Shown: one piece after another, positions 34,080 to 46,878 of the stretch
How the letters are laid out: each line of letters begins with the position of its first letter
How positions within the stretch are numbered: position 1 is the first letter of the stretch
From: Balaenoptera acutorostrata
Lineage: Eukaryota > Chordata > Mammalia > Artiodactyla > Balaenopteridae
Direction of reading: 5' to 3'
DNA length: 64,000 nt
NCBI RefSeq assembly: GCF_949987535.1
Contig: NC_080068.1
Location: 83,849,254 to 83,913,253, forward strand
Program-made: the position numbers and the translations under genes
Notes under the pieces: model-generated
Told to the model about the DNA's origin: nothing
The model's database searches: none
Seen by the model: only the letters and a program-made list of their open reading frames with translations

Positions 34080-34350
34080 GCAGTCCCTACTTGACAGCCA
34101 GTAAGGAAACAGGGACCTCAGACCTATGGCCACAGGAACTGGATTCTACCAACAATTTGCATTGGAAGTGATTCTTTCCCAGCACCTCCAGATAAGAGCC
34201 TTGCTGGACAATACTTTGATTTTGTCCCTGTGAGACACTGAGGAGAAAATGCAGCTCAGCCTGCCCAGATTTCTGACTTACAGGACTGTGCTATAAAATA
34301 CGAGTTGTTTTAAGCCATTATGTTTGTGGTAGTTCATTATGCAGAAAGAG
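34080..34350 (+). mobile_element. MaLR LTR 3' part, MLT1 type
   Basis: CTTACAGGACTGTGCTATAA, GTTGTTTTAAGCCATTATGT, TTGTGGTAGTTCATTATGCA is the MLT1 3' end. The 5' half is missing or unrecognisable. Confidence 0.6.
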
Positions 34351-34735
34351 AAAACACTCTCCTTGGAGGTGTCAGCAGCAACAATACAACATCCTCTCCT
34401 TAGAGGTGTAAGTCACAGCTCTGAGAGTCCCTTCCACTAAGTTTCCGTGGTACCAACACCAGCTATCCAGTGCTTCCTCATCAGTAAACTGTCGACCTCC
34501 TCAGGTTCCCTCTTCCAAGCTTCCAGATTCTGAGTGTCCCAACTCTCCCCTTCTTTCCATTAGCCTTGAAGATGTAATTTGCTTCCTAAAATTATATTCT
34601 GTTAGCTCAGTGTTCCTTTTCTGATTTTACCATTCACCATTGCTTGTTAAACAATTCCTTTTATCAAATTCTTTCTGTTAAAATAACTGCTGTGGTTTCT
34701 GTGAGCCTGAGTGGACCCTAACTGATACACCCTGA
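34351..34735 (+). mobile_element. Unassigned LTR-like repeat
   Basis: Ends TGTGGTTTCTGTGAGCCTGA, GTGGACCCTAACTGATACAC, a phrase seen at the 3' edge of old mammalian LTRs. Family and left edge uncertain. Confidence 0.35.
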
Positions 34736-35326
34736 TCCTCAAATTATCCACTAAGAAAAGAGTGACACCTAATCTAAAGTAACAACTCAGACAATCTCTG
34801 CCACAGTACCTATATTACTTATCTTTATAGCTTATTTTCTGAATTTTTTTTTGTTTGTTTCTTGGTGCACTGGTTGATTGGTTTTATCAATTCTATCTGC
34901 TCACAAGAATGAAGGCTGTGTTCTTAGTAGAAAGCCTGTTTGAACGTGGTTGCTTGTGTCTGCACATGTTATAGTCAAAGGCAGTGGGGAAAAGGGGTTA
35001 TCATGTGTTTCAAAATCTCAACAGCAATTTAGGGCAGACCAGGTTCAGCTTCTCCAACAGTTAGCAACCTGCTGATAGACTGATTTAAATCTCAGGGCAA
35101 GCTAATAAATGAGGCCAAATAGGGAATCCTGAATTGCTCTAGCTTAGCATTTACCAAAATATGTTTTACTGAATAATAGTTTAGGAAACTATGTGTTTTA
35201 TGTAGTCATTTGGAAATTCAGGCTGTAAGTTGTTTAGTCTATACTCAATGATATGACCTATAATAAATTTTGTGATTAAAAAGATTTGTTCTCTACTTTA
35301 GTAGCTTCCAAAAACGTATTAAAAAT
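34736..35326. other. Unique sequence, no feature recognised
   Basis: No exon or named repeat seen. Confidence 0.4.
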
Positions 35327-35336
35327 TAGAACCCCC

Positions 35337-35644
35337 AGGCTTCACTGGTGGTGCAGTGGTTGGGAATCCGCCTGCCAATGCAGGGGACATGGGTTTGAGC
35401 CCTGGTCCGGGAAGATCCCACGTGCCGCAGAGCAACTAGGTCTGTGTGCCGCAACTACTGAGCCTGTGCTCTAGAGCCTGTGAGCCACAACTACTGAGCC
35501 CGCGTGCCACAGCTACTGAAGCCCACGCACCTAGAGCCCATGCTCCGCAACAAGAGAAGCCACTGCAGTGAGAAGCCTGCACACCACAACAAAGACCCAA
35601 TGCAGCCAAAAATAAATAAATTAAATTATTTAATTAGAAAAAAA
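35337..35644 (+). mobile_element. CHR-family SINE, longer length class
   Basis: Head GGCTTCACTGGTGGTGCAGT, B box GGGTTTGAGCC, then repeated 'gccGCAACTACTGAGCC' units and an A-rich tail. It keeps an extra internal block of these units that the SINEs at 27619, 41453 and 60820 lack. Flanked by TAGAACCCCC (35327-35336 and 35645-35654), a perfect 10-base duplication. Confidence 0.9.
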
Positions 35645-35798
35645 TAGAACCCCCTTTTTAAGTAAAACCCCGGAAAATTTTTGGAATAATTAGAACAAGT
35701 ATTAATTTCTGCCCACTACTCTACCTACTCTCCTCATTCTGCTCCTCTCACTTCCAACATAGGAAGGACTATGCTTCTTACTCCCTGATCTCATAATG

Positions 35799-36296
35799 CA
35801 GCGGTCCCCAACCTTTTTGGCAGCAGAGACTGGTTTCATGGAAGATAATTTTTCCACGGACTGGGGGGGCGTGGGGGGAATGGTTTTGGGATGATGCAAG
35901 TGCATTACATTTATTGTGCACTTTATTTCTGTTATTATTACATCGAAATATATAATGAAAAAATTATACAACTCACCATAATGCAGAATCAGTGGGAGCC
36001 CTGAACTTGTTTTCCTGCGATAGATGGTCCCATCTGGGGATGATGGGACTGCCTCAGCTCCTCCTCAGATCATCAGGCATTAGTTTCTCATAAGGAGCGC
36101 GTAACCTAGATCCCTTGCATGTGCAGTTCACAATAGGGTTCACGCTCCTGTGAGAATCTAATGCCACGGCTGATCTGCCAGGAAGCAGAGCTCAGGAGGT
36201 AATTAATGCGAGCAATGGGTAGTGGCTGTAAATACAGACAAAGCTTCACTCATTTGCCCGCCGCTCACCTCCCGCTGTGTGGCCCAAGGACCCCTG
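35799..36296 (+). mobile_element. hAT-group DNA transposon (Tip100/Zaphod-like, non-coding copy)
   Basis: Starts CAGCGGTCCCCAACCTTTTT and ends GGACCCCTG, the inverted termini of this mammal hAT family. The right terminus is shortened (direct jump from GCTGTGTGGCCC to AAGGACCCCTG). The flanks are TCATAATG (35791-35798) and TCATAACG (36297-36304), an 8-base duplication with one mismatch, as hAT transposases make. No transposase frame remains. The family name is from memory of termini and is less certain than the class. Confidence 0.8.
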
Positions 36297-36304
36297 TCAT
36301 AACG

Positions 36305-37705
36305 TATTGCCTTGGTGAAAACTGACACAGTTTCCTAGAATTGGTTGGTGTCTGTCTCAAATAAGTAGTCATTAGTGATTTGGATCCATAATATGTGACT
36401 ATATGGACCTAAGCCAGTGATATTGGCCCTCTAGCCAAAGAAAATAATGGAAAGTTTTTGATAAATAAAATTACAGAGAGTAATGGTATATATTATCAAT
36501 ATAGATATACCAATAAAGGTATATATTTATCAATATATCAATTTACATTGAAATTTTCTGAACACTAGAAGACATTCCTTTCTAAAATGTTGTGTTTGTC
36601 TCTCTTCCTATAGTACCTTGACTCTTTCATTTTTATTCACATTATTCTAGTATGAATAGTAAGCTTACTACATGGAGGGACTTTTTCAGTTTTGTTTATC
36701 CAGTATTGCAATACTTCAGACAGGGCCAGCACATTTTATTCACTCCATGTCTGTTTTTGAATGCATTAATATATCAATGTGTAAGTGAATTCCCAGATAT
36801 TCTTCTCATCTGTCTTAAATCAGAAGCAGTGCTTGGGTTAAGTCAGTATAAACAGCCTCCCCTAATTTTTTATATGCAGATACAAGATTGGTTGGGAGAG
36901 CACAATGTATAATAGAACATGGCTCAGATAAACTAGATAATTGCTAAAAAGAAAATTCTGTCCAAAGCAATTCAATTTGGGTTTTCTTTATCCCTTGCAT
37001 CAATCTAATAAGCTTGATAAGTATAAAATCTTCATTTCCCTTTGGGTTACATAGACACAGCCTTAACTGACTCTTTATATAATCATCGCCAAGTAATTAT
37101 ATTCCAGCTGGATGCTTTGTGACTCTCCTTTGACCACAAATTATTTTGCACAAAGTGATACAAGCCATATTGTGTGGCATCTTTTATTACTGCCAGTCAC
37201 TGACATGTAGCTGAGAACAATGAATATGTTTTGAAAAAGAATCGTGCTGTTATCTGGAAGGCCAAATGAGAACCTGCCCAGCCACAGATGTTTAAATAAT
37301 TATTTTAGACATTTTTTTTTTCTGACTTCCCTGCTCTGTCCATAATAATGTAATTACTGGCAGTGCTTTTATTACAAGTTCATAAGATGTTTGTCTTCTC
37401 AGTTCCTCCCACCTCAATGAAGTACATATGAAGTATTAATAATTAAATGAATAGTTCCAGGCTGGAGATCATCATACTGGGCCTTTTCCCTACCTTAGAT
37501 GGCACGACACCAATTCGAGTACTTTACAACAGAGAATAAGGGAAGCAACTAATGTTTCTTGAGATTATCAAAGCCAAAAGGTTCCCAAAACACACAGTCA
37601 GCTTTTCAAAACCCGATTCTTCTTGTATAAAAAAGAAATTCAATTGGCAATGATTTCATAAATGCAAATTCTCAGTTAGATACGATATATAGACACATGT
37701 ACAGG
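36305..37705. other. Unique sequence, possible conserved non-coding DNA
   Basis: No repeat or exon recognised except a small ATATCAATATA patch at 36485-36545. 37090-37460 has repeated AATTA/TAATTA homeodomain-type cores and balanced composition, which suggests but does not show an enhancer. Confidence 0.35.
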
Positions 37706-37757
37706 TATATACACACACACACATAAACACACATACACACACAAACATATACATACA
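37706..37757. repeat. (CA)n-rich microsatellite
   Basis: Interrupted CA/CATA repeats for about 50 bases. Confidence 0.9.
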
Positions 37758-37962
37758 CTATAGTAAAGACAACCATCTTCCAAGTAATTGTTTTAAATAT
37801 ATCCTCATGGAAAAGAGAAAGAGTAAATTTTATTTCTAATTATTTACTAAAATTGAAAAATTTTTAAAAACCCCAAAGCAACAGATGACAAAGATGTAAG
37901 TATAAGCACATAGCAATTGCTAACCACAGAGAAATTAAATAAGATAATTAAATGCAAACCAT

Positions 37963-38445
37963 TGTCAGAGCAGGGAAATTTGCCCCTACTCTTCTGGGTT
38001 CCTTTGACTGGTCTAATAATTAAATTGACGTAAGACAAATTAATGGAAGAAAATCAAATTTAACTTTGTACATATGGAGGTCTCATATATATGGTACCTA
38101 AGAAGTGACCAAAGCAGGCAGCTTTTATACCTTCTAGACAAAGAAGCAATAAATTTGTGAGGAATTAACAAAACAAAGAAACTTGGGCTTGGGTGCTAAC
38201 TAGAGGAGAATTTAAGCAGAGTTTGTTTACACAGCCTTCTCAGCCCTGAATTCCCTGTCCCTGGCAAGTTTGTCTACCTCGGGTACAGGGAGGGTACCTT
38301 TCACATGGGAAATTTTTATCTTGCTTTCAGAGGAGGGGCAGAGTGTTCTTGCACTGGCTGTTTCTCGGGTAACTTTAATTCAAAATAACCAATATGCTAT
38401 TGATACTTTGGTATATTTTAGGGTGGTCTGCCCTGAGCCCCAACA
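37963..38445 (-). mobile_element. ERV solo LTR
   Basis: On the minus strand it runs from TGTTGGGGCTCAGGGCAGAC through a TATAAAA box (38129-38123) to an end at CTGCTCTGACA. The 3' part, TAATTTGTCTTACGTCAATT then AGGAACCCAGAAGAGTAGGG, is related to the LTRs at 41200, 51975 and 59537. The TG...CA ends are clear but I could not find a convincing target duplication. Confidence 0.7.
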
Positions 38446-41199
38446 ATATTTTAGAATTATTACACTGGATTTAGACTGAAAAGTTTGCATCAATTAGTGC
38501 AATCAATTATCTTACCGTGTGAAGGTATAGCACGAAAAAATAGTACTCATTTTTTGGTTTAAATGTATATTCAGTTAAACATAACTTGTTGAAAAAAATG
38601 GTAGAAATGAAGGATATTCACAATGAAAAAACTCAAACAAATTAAGCAGTGCCCAATAATAAATATGCACTTTAAAAAATTCATAAGGCAACTTTAAAAT
38701 CATATACTCATAACATCAGTTTTTATACTTTATGCTAATAATAAAATATTATTGAACATGAGACAGATTCACATTAGCATTATATTTAACATGTACTTTA
38801 AGATATTAAAAGTTAGAAAAAGTAAGTGCAATATGGAATCAAAAGAATTCTGTTATTGTAATAGTGGGTAAGGGTTCATAATTGTTTTCTAAATCCTCAA
38901 AATCAAAATATAAAGATTATACCCTCTGAATATTCAATATACTTTTGTAACTGCACAGGCTTTGCTAAATTGGGGCTTACAAATATTGATGAATCTTTTA
39001 TAAATATATGTTAAGTACACTGTAAATGTATATTAAATGTCATATCTTAAATGCCTTATACATTTAGTCTAATATCTCTTTTCATTTTTCTTACAAACTA
39101 TTATTTTTCAAACCTCAAATTCTGGTAAAACAGAATATGCCAAAGAAGTCTATATTCCACCTTTATCTTTTCAAGTTAAAGTTTCCCTTTTATATCTTGT
39201 ATAGAACTCTATACATGCGTGTCTCTCATAATCTTTTACATTTTCATTTCTTTCCTTCTTTTTCTTCTTTTTTTAATATTTGTTCATTTCATTCCTTGCT
39301 GCTGTGCTTCTTCTATACTCTCTCAATCTCTTGAATTTTCCCCTTAAATTCCCTGCAGTGGCTTCTTTAATTCATATAATGAGATAACTTTAATTTCAAG
39401 GTCTGTCACTGAATTAATAAGAGGATACAAGCGAAAGAATGCTGTGATTTCATGCCCTAGAATTAGAAAAAGTACTATTATTTTCTGCAACATTTTGGAC
39501 CCCCTGATGCTCAGAAAGTAAGAATCTGGGAAGACAATAAAGGAGTTAATTGCAATAGTCAAGATGGGAAGTAATTAAAGCATTTAATGGAAGCATTTCT
39601 ATGATTGTATTCATTGTCACAGCACTGCTAAGTCTTACAAGGATCACAGAAGCACATAACGAATGAACAATAAAAATGTTTGGGTCAATATTTTATTTCT
39701 ACTTGCTTCCAATTTTAATTTCCTAAAACATAACCACATGATGATTATTAAAGTCCAGCATACATAGTATAGGGGTAGTAGAGATTTTTTACTTGTCTTC
39801 AAAAATGCCTCTCCAGTGACTGCTGATTCTTCCCAATTGTACCTCCCTGCTGAAATGAATTATATCAGGAAATGGAATGTACAAGGGAAAGGAAACAAAA
39901 AAGAATGATTGGATATGTTTTCTGGGTCAGAGATTTCTTACTATTTCACAGTACATAGGTATGCCACCCCTACTCACCTCCTTACCCCAGACTTCATCCT
40001 TTATGTGATGTGATGAGACCTGATACTCCAGAAGTGAGAAACAAAGGATTTTTTTTTTTCTCTTCTTATAAGGAGGAAGAGACATCTGTCTAGCTCTGCT
40101 CCTAAAAGGGTTCCCTTCTTCCTCCAAACCTTTCCAGAAGACTTTTCTGACCTGAATTATTTTCAAATTTGAAGACTTCATCCTTTGGCATGTAAATTCC
40201 TAGGGAGGTAATGCTCTATTCTCAGAGGCACCTTGGGGCTTAACCTAGGACCAAGATCAAGCTGTAACCATTTGACTCTCGGGGAGATATAAGAAAGTTT
40301 TATTAGCCTTTTGGATCAGAACAATTAACTAGAAAAATGGCTGCAGATACAATTCTTATGATATCGGAAATGTTTATAAGAGAATTGAAAACATACATCC
40401 TCTACTTTTATAGTGCCTATGCTTCATGGATTAATAGGGTAAAGCTTTTTATAGGAAGATTGAGAAAAACATGAAAGTTTTATTCTCCAGAGATGGTCAG
40501 TCCAATTCAGTGCAAAAACTATGGTCAAATTCCTGTTAGAGCCACTATGGCCAGTTTTCAGGTGCATATAACACAGTGCTTGCCTTCAAGGAGTTTATAA
40601 TTTCATAGTGTCATTGAAGCCAAAAGACAAACAAATAACTCTAAGACTGAATGTATATACTTTAGCAGGAATACATTTATAGAACATTTGAGTGTTAATA
40701 GGAAGATGTAACATCAATTTATAATAACTGTAAAATATTTCATAAAAGTGATAATTAAGATGGATCTTAAAGATTGTAAAATTCAGAAAGGCACAATTTC
40801 TAAAAAGGGTACATTCCAGATACAAGAAACTACATAGATAAATGAATTATAAAATATTACAATATGACACTATTTGTATTACCTGGGGTTGACCCCCATT
40901 TATGGTCCAACTGACCATTTATTTTGTAATTATTTACTCAACATTTTTTTAACATCTACCCTATAACAAGGATCATTCTTGGTAATCACAAAAAATGGAA
41001 AATAATACTGTTGAAATTTAGTTTAGTTAATTAACTACTTAATTACTATACATATTGTGTGGATACATATTATAAAGTAGGATAAATGAACATAGAGACT
41101 AGAGTGATATATTGCAATGATTGGGAAGTCTTCTCTGTTAGAGTGACATTGATCATTTGATGAAAACACTGAATGAAACGACTGAGAAAGTCATGCAAT
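38446..41199. other. Mostly unique AT-rich sequence
   Basis: No exon or clear repeat. 40545-40860 (CTTGCCTTCAAGGAGTTTAT, GGGTACATTCCAGATACAAG) and 40915-41000 resemble very old mammal-wide LINE sequence. Too weak to list separately. Confidence 0.4.
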
Positions 41200-41838
41200 T
41201 GTAGGGGAGAAAAAAATTTTTTTCTTCTATCCATCTTAGGTCCCCTGACTGGGGCTGTATAAATTAGACTGACAAAAGACAGATTAACAAGAAAAAAACA
41301 ATAAGTTTATTAGTATGTGTATCATGCATACACATGGGCGGGCTCAGAGATGAGTAACTCCAAAAGTGTGGTTAGATTTGGGAGTCTATGTACCTTAGTA
41401 AAAGAAGGGGATGGGGAGTAAGGGCACTTATGGAAAAACAAATGACTTTTTATTTTTTTATTTTTTTTTATTTTTTATTTTTTTTTATTTTTTACTATTA
41501 TTTTTTAATTTATTTATTTATTTTTGGCTGTGTTGGGTCTTCGTTTCCGCGCGAGGGCTTTCTCCAGTTGCGGCAAGCGGGGGCCACTCTTCATCGCGGT
41601 GCGCGGGCCTCCCACCGCCGCAGCCTCTCCCGTGGCGGAGCACAGGCTCCAGATGCGCAGGCTCAGTAGTTGTGGCTCATGGGCCCAGCTGCTCCGCGGC
41701 ATGTGGGATCTTCCCAGACCAGGGCTCGAACCCATGTCCCCTGCATTTGCAGGCAGACTCTCAACCACTGTGCCACCAGGGAAGCCCCAAATGACTTTTT
41801 AGAAAGATAAATAGGACCTTAGGAGAATAGATGGGATA
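41200..41838 (-). mobile_element. Older ERV LTR, 3' part (interrupted by a SINE and a provirus)
   Basis: On the minus strand: TTGTTAATCTGTCTTTTGTC, AGTCTAATTTATACAGCCC, GGGGACCTAAGATGGATAGA. This is the same 3' end as the LTRs at 51975-52770 and 59537-60023. The SINE at 41453-41788 and the provirus starting at 41839 sit inside it. The matching 5' part is at 47213-47419. Confidence 0.7.
41453..41788 (-). mobile_element. CHR-family SINE, shorter length class
   Basis: Plus strand shows a T-rich tail (41453-41525) and the reversed body from GGCTGTGTTGGGTCTTCG to CCACCAGGGAAGCCCC. B box reversed at GGGCTCGAACCC (41722-41733). Perfect 13-base duplication AAATGACTTTTTA at 41440-41452 and 41789-41801. 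Inserted within the older LTR. Confidence 0.95.
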
Positions 41839-42174
41839 TGTAAAAAATTAATAAACAGAAACCTCAATTAAACAGAGTCGGGAGACCAGAAGGGGGAGTT
41901 TTACTGCCCTGTCACCTTAGCAGAGCTCAAAATAAAGAAGAAAGACCCCTCTTCTTTCCTGGCAAGGACTCAGCCAATGAAAAGCAATGGACTCTGTTAA
42001 CTACAGTCCTCCCGATTCCTTTTCCTCTCTATAAAAGTGTTCTTTCCTTGCCATGAGGACACTTGCACATGGCTCTTCATGGTTGCAGAGCCCAAATTGC
42101 AATTCTCTGCTGATCCTGAACAAACCCATCTTTGTTGGAGAAATAGCTGGCAGTCTATTTGTCTTATGTCAACA
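41839..42174 (+). repeat. Provirus 5' LTR
   Basis: 336 bases, starting TG and ending CA. TATA box TATAAAA at 42030-42036. The expected polyadenylation signal reads AACAAA (42119-42124), one base from canonical. Pairs along its length with the 3' LTR. Confidence 0.9.
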
Positions 42175-42177
42175 TTT

Positions 42178-42195
42178 TGGTGGCTCCAGGGGCCA
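42178..42195 (+). promoter_or_regulatory. Candidate primer-binding site
   Basis: TGGTGGCTCCAGGGG starts three bases after the LTR, the place where a tRNA 3' end primes minus-strand DNA. TGGTGGC would pair with the CCA end of an isoleucine-type tRNA, but later positions do not fit well, so the tRNA is not assigned. Confidence 0.5.
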
Positions 42196-43062
42196 GAGAA
42201 GACCCCTGAGGGCTCTGGGACTGGTGAGCCAAAAGGTGTGGTACCACAGTTGAGCCCATTGTGCTCACTGCTTTTCATGTCAGTCCTGGAGTTTGAATGT
42301 AAGTCTCTCTCCTGGATCTGAGATCATACCCTCTTTGCATCTGAAGCTCTCCAGGCTTTATTTGGGATCTATTTTAAGGTTTTATGCTGTCTGGTTAAGA
42401 CCTTTTTCTGTATGTGAATGCTCATTTGGCACCTGGGTCTGATTTTGGTGTAAACGGTTTCAATCCAAGCTGGCTGATAAGCTGTCAGCCCATTCCTTCA
42501 GGAACAGAGGCTGCTTCACTGAAAATGCACCAGTTCAGCTATTGGACCATTCCTTTGGAATAGGAGCTGTTCTCTGGAAACTGGCTAAAAAGCCTTTGAT
42601 CTGGCTTCTCTGGGACCATGCTGTTTCCTTAGAACTTACTGGTATTAGCTAGCAGGTTGTTTGAGACACAGGCTGTTTCATTTGAGCTGTTTGAAAATCA
42701 TGCTTTCACTCTAGAGAAAAACGTATGAGAAATGAGATTCCAGCTACCTAAATATTTTGAGTGCACCCCCCTTTCAGGGACTCTGACTGATTTTGTTTAA
42801 AAACCAAGGTCCTTCCTCATGCACATTCCTAACTAAATGAAACGAACTGACCGAAGGTAATTTAGAATATCAGTGGCCATTATGGGAACTTTTGAAATCC
42901 TCAATTTTCTTAAAATGTAATTGGACCACAATAGCTCAAAACTTTCCAGAAGTGAGTGGAATGAGTTATTTTGATTTGTATTTTGAGGCTGCCCCAACAA
43001 TATCAGGAGTCTAAAATTGCCTCTCTGCAAAACAATATTTTAAGATGAAGTGAGGCAAACAA

Positions 43063-43780
43063 ATGATTAAAAAAGGTAAAATGGCTCCCGAAGCCTCAGG
43101 CTCTTCTTCCTCGGCTTCTTTGTCTCAGGTTCCACCTGTGGCGCCATCCCGTCTCTCTGCATCAGACCCTCATGCTCTGACTCCACCCCCAGTGGCATCT
43201 TTCTCCTCTCCTCCCGTACCGCCGGCACCTCTTCTATACCTTCAGGACCCTTGGACTATTTCTTTTGCCGAACTTACCTTTTTCTTTGAAACTCTCCCCA
43301 CTCTATTTACCTCGGAATTTATCAGGAGCTGTCCCTTTAAAATGAAGCCTTCTGAAGGTCAAGGCTAAATCCTTAATTTCTTATATACTCTGGACTAAGA
43401 TGAATTGTGAGCCATAGTCAGAGTTTTCTCGAAAGTAACTGAAGATCCGCACAGATTCGCTGAGGAATTTAATATAGTCATTCAAGCTTATCAACCTAAT
43501 TTCTCTGACATATGAACTAGCTCATATGCTTGTTGATAAAGGCCAGGCTCAACACTGGATGCAAGTTGCTAATTGGGAAAATCTTTGAAGGTCTGTAGAA
43601 TTACAACCAGGAGACCAGCCGGCTAACTTATTCTATGATCAGACTTGGGCTATGGCCCAATTCCTATTCATAGAGCAAGTCCTAGTCTTTCTCTCCAGAA
43701 GGGGAAATAATTCTAGAATTAGACAGTAGTTGTCAATGTAACCAGGTGAATTAAATGACCCTTTGACATTTTTTATGTGT
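43063..43780 (+). pseudogene. gag remnant of the provirus
   Basis: An open frame of 101 codons (43063-43368) is rich in Pro and Ser (for example SQVPPVAPSRLSASDPHAL), like the matrix/proline-rich part of class I gag. In the same frame, after a stop, 43435-43504 reads VTEDPHRFAEEFNIVIQAYQ, the capsid signature of this virus group. Several in-frame stops follow. No zinc-knuckle Cys-His box was found. Gag would normally form the virion core; this copy cannot be translated whole. Confidence 0.65.
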
Positions 43781-43959
43781 TCCATCTCTAAAGGTACTAG
43801 AGCTGATTCTGGAAACACTGGTCATTTGTCTTTATTGAATCAGCTACCACCTTTTTTATGAGCCAAATCTCCAACTAATATTAGGAAAATTCACAGCATA
43901 CCTCCCATCAAGATTCGAAAAATTCCTCAAAATCTCTTCCTGGAATTAATCAATACCCT

Positions 43960-46500
43960 ATAAGTAAAGAAGTCTTTAAGGCATGAAGCGCATAATAGAA
44001 GATTACAAGACTCAAGGCCTCATTATCTCTTTCATCAGTCCCTGTAATACCCCTAATTTACTGGTGATAAAACCAAAGGGCTGAAAGTTGAGTTTCCTTT
44101 GGACCTCTGAGCAATAAACAACATTGTTATCCTTTGACACTTTGTTGTTCCTAAACCTCAGAATTTATTAACATCCATTCCCACCACCAGAAGTAAATTC
44201 TTTACTGTAATTGACTTATGCAGTGCATTCTTTACTATTCCAGTTGATGAAGCTAGCCAATACCTTCTTGCCTTTACTTGGTAAGAAAAACAATTCACCT
44301 GGACAGTAATGCCTCAGGATTTTACTGAGTCATTCTTATTTCTTGCAGATCCTGAAGGCTGATCTGGATGATGTAAAGTTTCCTATAGGTTTTACTTTGT
44401 TGCAATATGTGGATGATTTGCTTCTTTGTTGTCCTTCACAAGCCTCCTCACAGGAAGATAGCATCCACTTGCTAAAGCTTTTAGTCTTAAAGGGACATAA
44501 GGTCACCAAAGAAAAATTTTAGTTTTCCTAAACTCAGGTTTGATTCTTATGACATCTAATGTCAGAACAAGGACTACACCTAGATTCTAAGTGTCCTAAG
44601 TTTCCCACAACCCAAAACTAAGTACCAACTGTGAGGTTTTCTTGGGTTGGTTGGTTATTGACAAGATTGGATTCCAAATTTCTGTCTTTTGCCAAAACTC
44701 TGTGTGTTTTGCTAAAGAATAACAACCCCCAAACCAATTTTATGGATGACATATGAAATACAGACGGCATAAAGGAAGTTTGATCAACCCACCTGTCTTT
44801 GGGCATCTCAATTATCAGATTCCCTTTTTCTTTTTTGTATATGATCTGCAGGAAATTCCTTGGGGTAACACTGACTTTTCATGGTTCACTGATGTTTCTT
44901 ATTTAAAAGGTGACAATGGCACATTTTGTTCTGGGTATGGTATTGCAACTCCTTTTGATGTGTTGAGGCAGCATCTTTACTTCAGGCCAACAGGCTGAAT
45001 TATGTGCTCCTATGAGTCTATTGCTTTAGCCAAGGACAAAACTGCCAGTATTTATAATGATAGTAGATGTGCTTTCAGAGTAGCTCATGATTTTGGAATG
45101 TGAAATCAACATGGATTCATTACTTCCAGTGGGAATAAAATTTAAAGTGGTCCCAATATTCTAAAATTATTTGATGCAATAATTTTACCTGCTGCTTTAG
45201 TGATTACTATGATTCCAGAGCATTCTAAACTTTTCTAGAAGCTAAGGAAAATCACCTAGCTTCTATTTCTACAAGAAATTCTGCCTTTAAAGGAACTAAT
45301 AGCAGCCATGCTGTTTCATGGTCCAAAGGGATATTTCCCCAAATAATAAATTTTAAAAATTTCTAGAGAAGCCTAACAATTGGCCTCAGGGAGAAAACAA
45401 AAAACAAAACAAATCAAAAAACAAAAACAAAAAAAAACAAGATTGGAAATTCAACAAATTTTGGATTGATAAAAAGAGAAAGCTTTGATTTGGACCAAAC
45501 AACAATCCGGCCTTACCAGAAATTCTCAAATTCCTACTTCTCACCATTTTACCTTCATTAAACCATTGGTTTACCAACAGAATGATAACATTCATGAATC
45601 AATATTGGTGTGGAAACATCAAGGCCACAAAAGTGACTAACTCATTTGTACCACTTATCCAAAGTACAACCTGGGGAAGCCTGTTCACACTGCTCTTGGA
45701 TATTTTAAACTGCCTATTGGTCTGGCAAATGGATTGCATACAACTTCCTTCATCTAATGGATATAAATATGTTTTAGTCATGCTCTGAATGTTTTCACAC
45801 TAAACTGAAGCCTTCCCTTGAAGAAAGACTGTTGCCTCTTCTGTGGCTAAAGTCCCGTTGGAAAAGATTATCCCTACCTGGGGAGCTCCTCTCAAACTGC
45901 ATAGTGATCGTGGAACATATTTTACTGGTCAGGCACTTCAACAAATCTGTGCTGTCTGGGCAGTTTTACAGTTCTTTTACTGCGTTCACCACCCTCAATC
46001 CTCTGGCTTAATAGAACACATCAGTGACATTATAAAGACTCAACTGGCAAAATTTGTAGAGGTACTTTAAATACCTTGGCCAAAAACATTGCCATTGGTC
46101 CTTCCAAATCTCAGACCTACCTTTTTTAGAACTGGTGAACTCTCATGCTTTGGGATAGTCACAGGATACCTAATGCACCTGGCACTTGCTTCTTTTGACC
46201 CACAACCAACTAAAGGAGAGATACTCCAATATTGTAAAGGCTTAATTGCTTCTATTAAAAATAACCATAATTTGGTAGAACAGTCTTTTCATAGTGCACT
46301 CTTGGGAGACGAAGACCTTAAGCATTCTCCCTTGCAACCTGGAGATTGCATCTAATGGAAAAGAGACCTCCAGAAGAACTCTCTTCAACCTTGTTGGAGA
46401 GGTCCCTATTGGGTACTGCTAACCAACCCTTGGGTGGCTAAACTCCAAGGAAATGACTCTTGGATTCATGTAACATACCTAAAGAAAGCACCAAACTCTG
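43960..46500 (+). pseudogene. pol remnant of the provirus (reverse transcriptase, RNase H, integrase)
   Basis: Reverse transcriptase: FTVIDLCSAFFTIPVDEA at about 44200-44255 carries the first catalytic Asp, and YVDD at 44406-44417 is the active-site box. RNase H: FTDVSYLKGDNG near 44885-44925. Integrase: Asp of WQMDC at 45732-45734, Asp of HSDRG at 45906-45908 and Glu of GLIE at 46014-46016, so the DDE triad is visible. It is in one frame broken by one stop at about 45786. The RT, RNase H and integrase pieces lie in different frames and contain stops, so pol is dead. The YVDD type and layout fit gammaretrovirus-like ERVs. Confidence 0.8.
45388..45440. repeat. A-rich (AAAAC)n tract inside pol
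   Basis: About 50 bases of A-rich repeats with scattered C interrupt the pol remnant between RNase H and integrase. Probably a later expansion or the tail of a lost insertion. Confidence 0.7.
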
Positions 46501-46878
46501 AGTGGACCCGCACATCATCTGTTGATTTCCAGATAAAGATTTCACAGAATTGAAGCAGATGATATCTGATGAGACAGCTTTCCCGATATAACAGGACCAA
46601 GTCTGCTCGAAGTTTGTTGCCAAACCTTTGATGATGACACAATGCTTCAGATGATCTCCAGTGTCTATGATCTTGATAACATACGGACTTTAGATAAAAT
46701 TGCCTGAGGGTTCTCCTTCCTACCTCTCTTTGTTACTTGAATGTGACCCTAATAGGTTTCAGTACACCCAGGATAGGTCTTTCCTGACACCAAGGAACAA
46801 AAACAACAGCTGAAACTAGAAAACCTGACTCTTGATCAGCGATGCTTTCAGAGAATGATCTTGAACAAAAAGGGAAAA

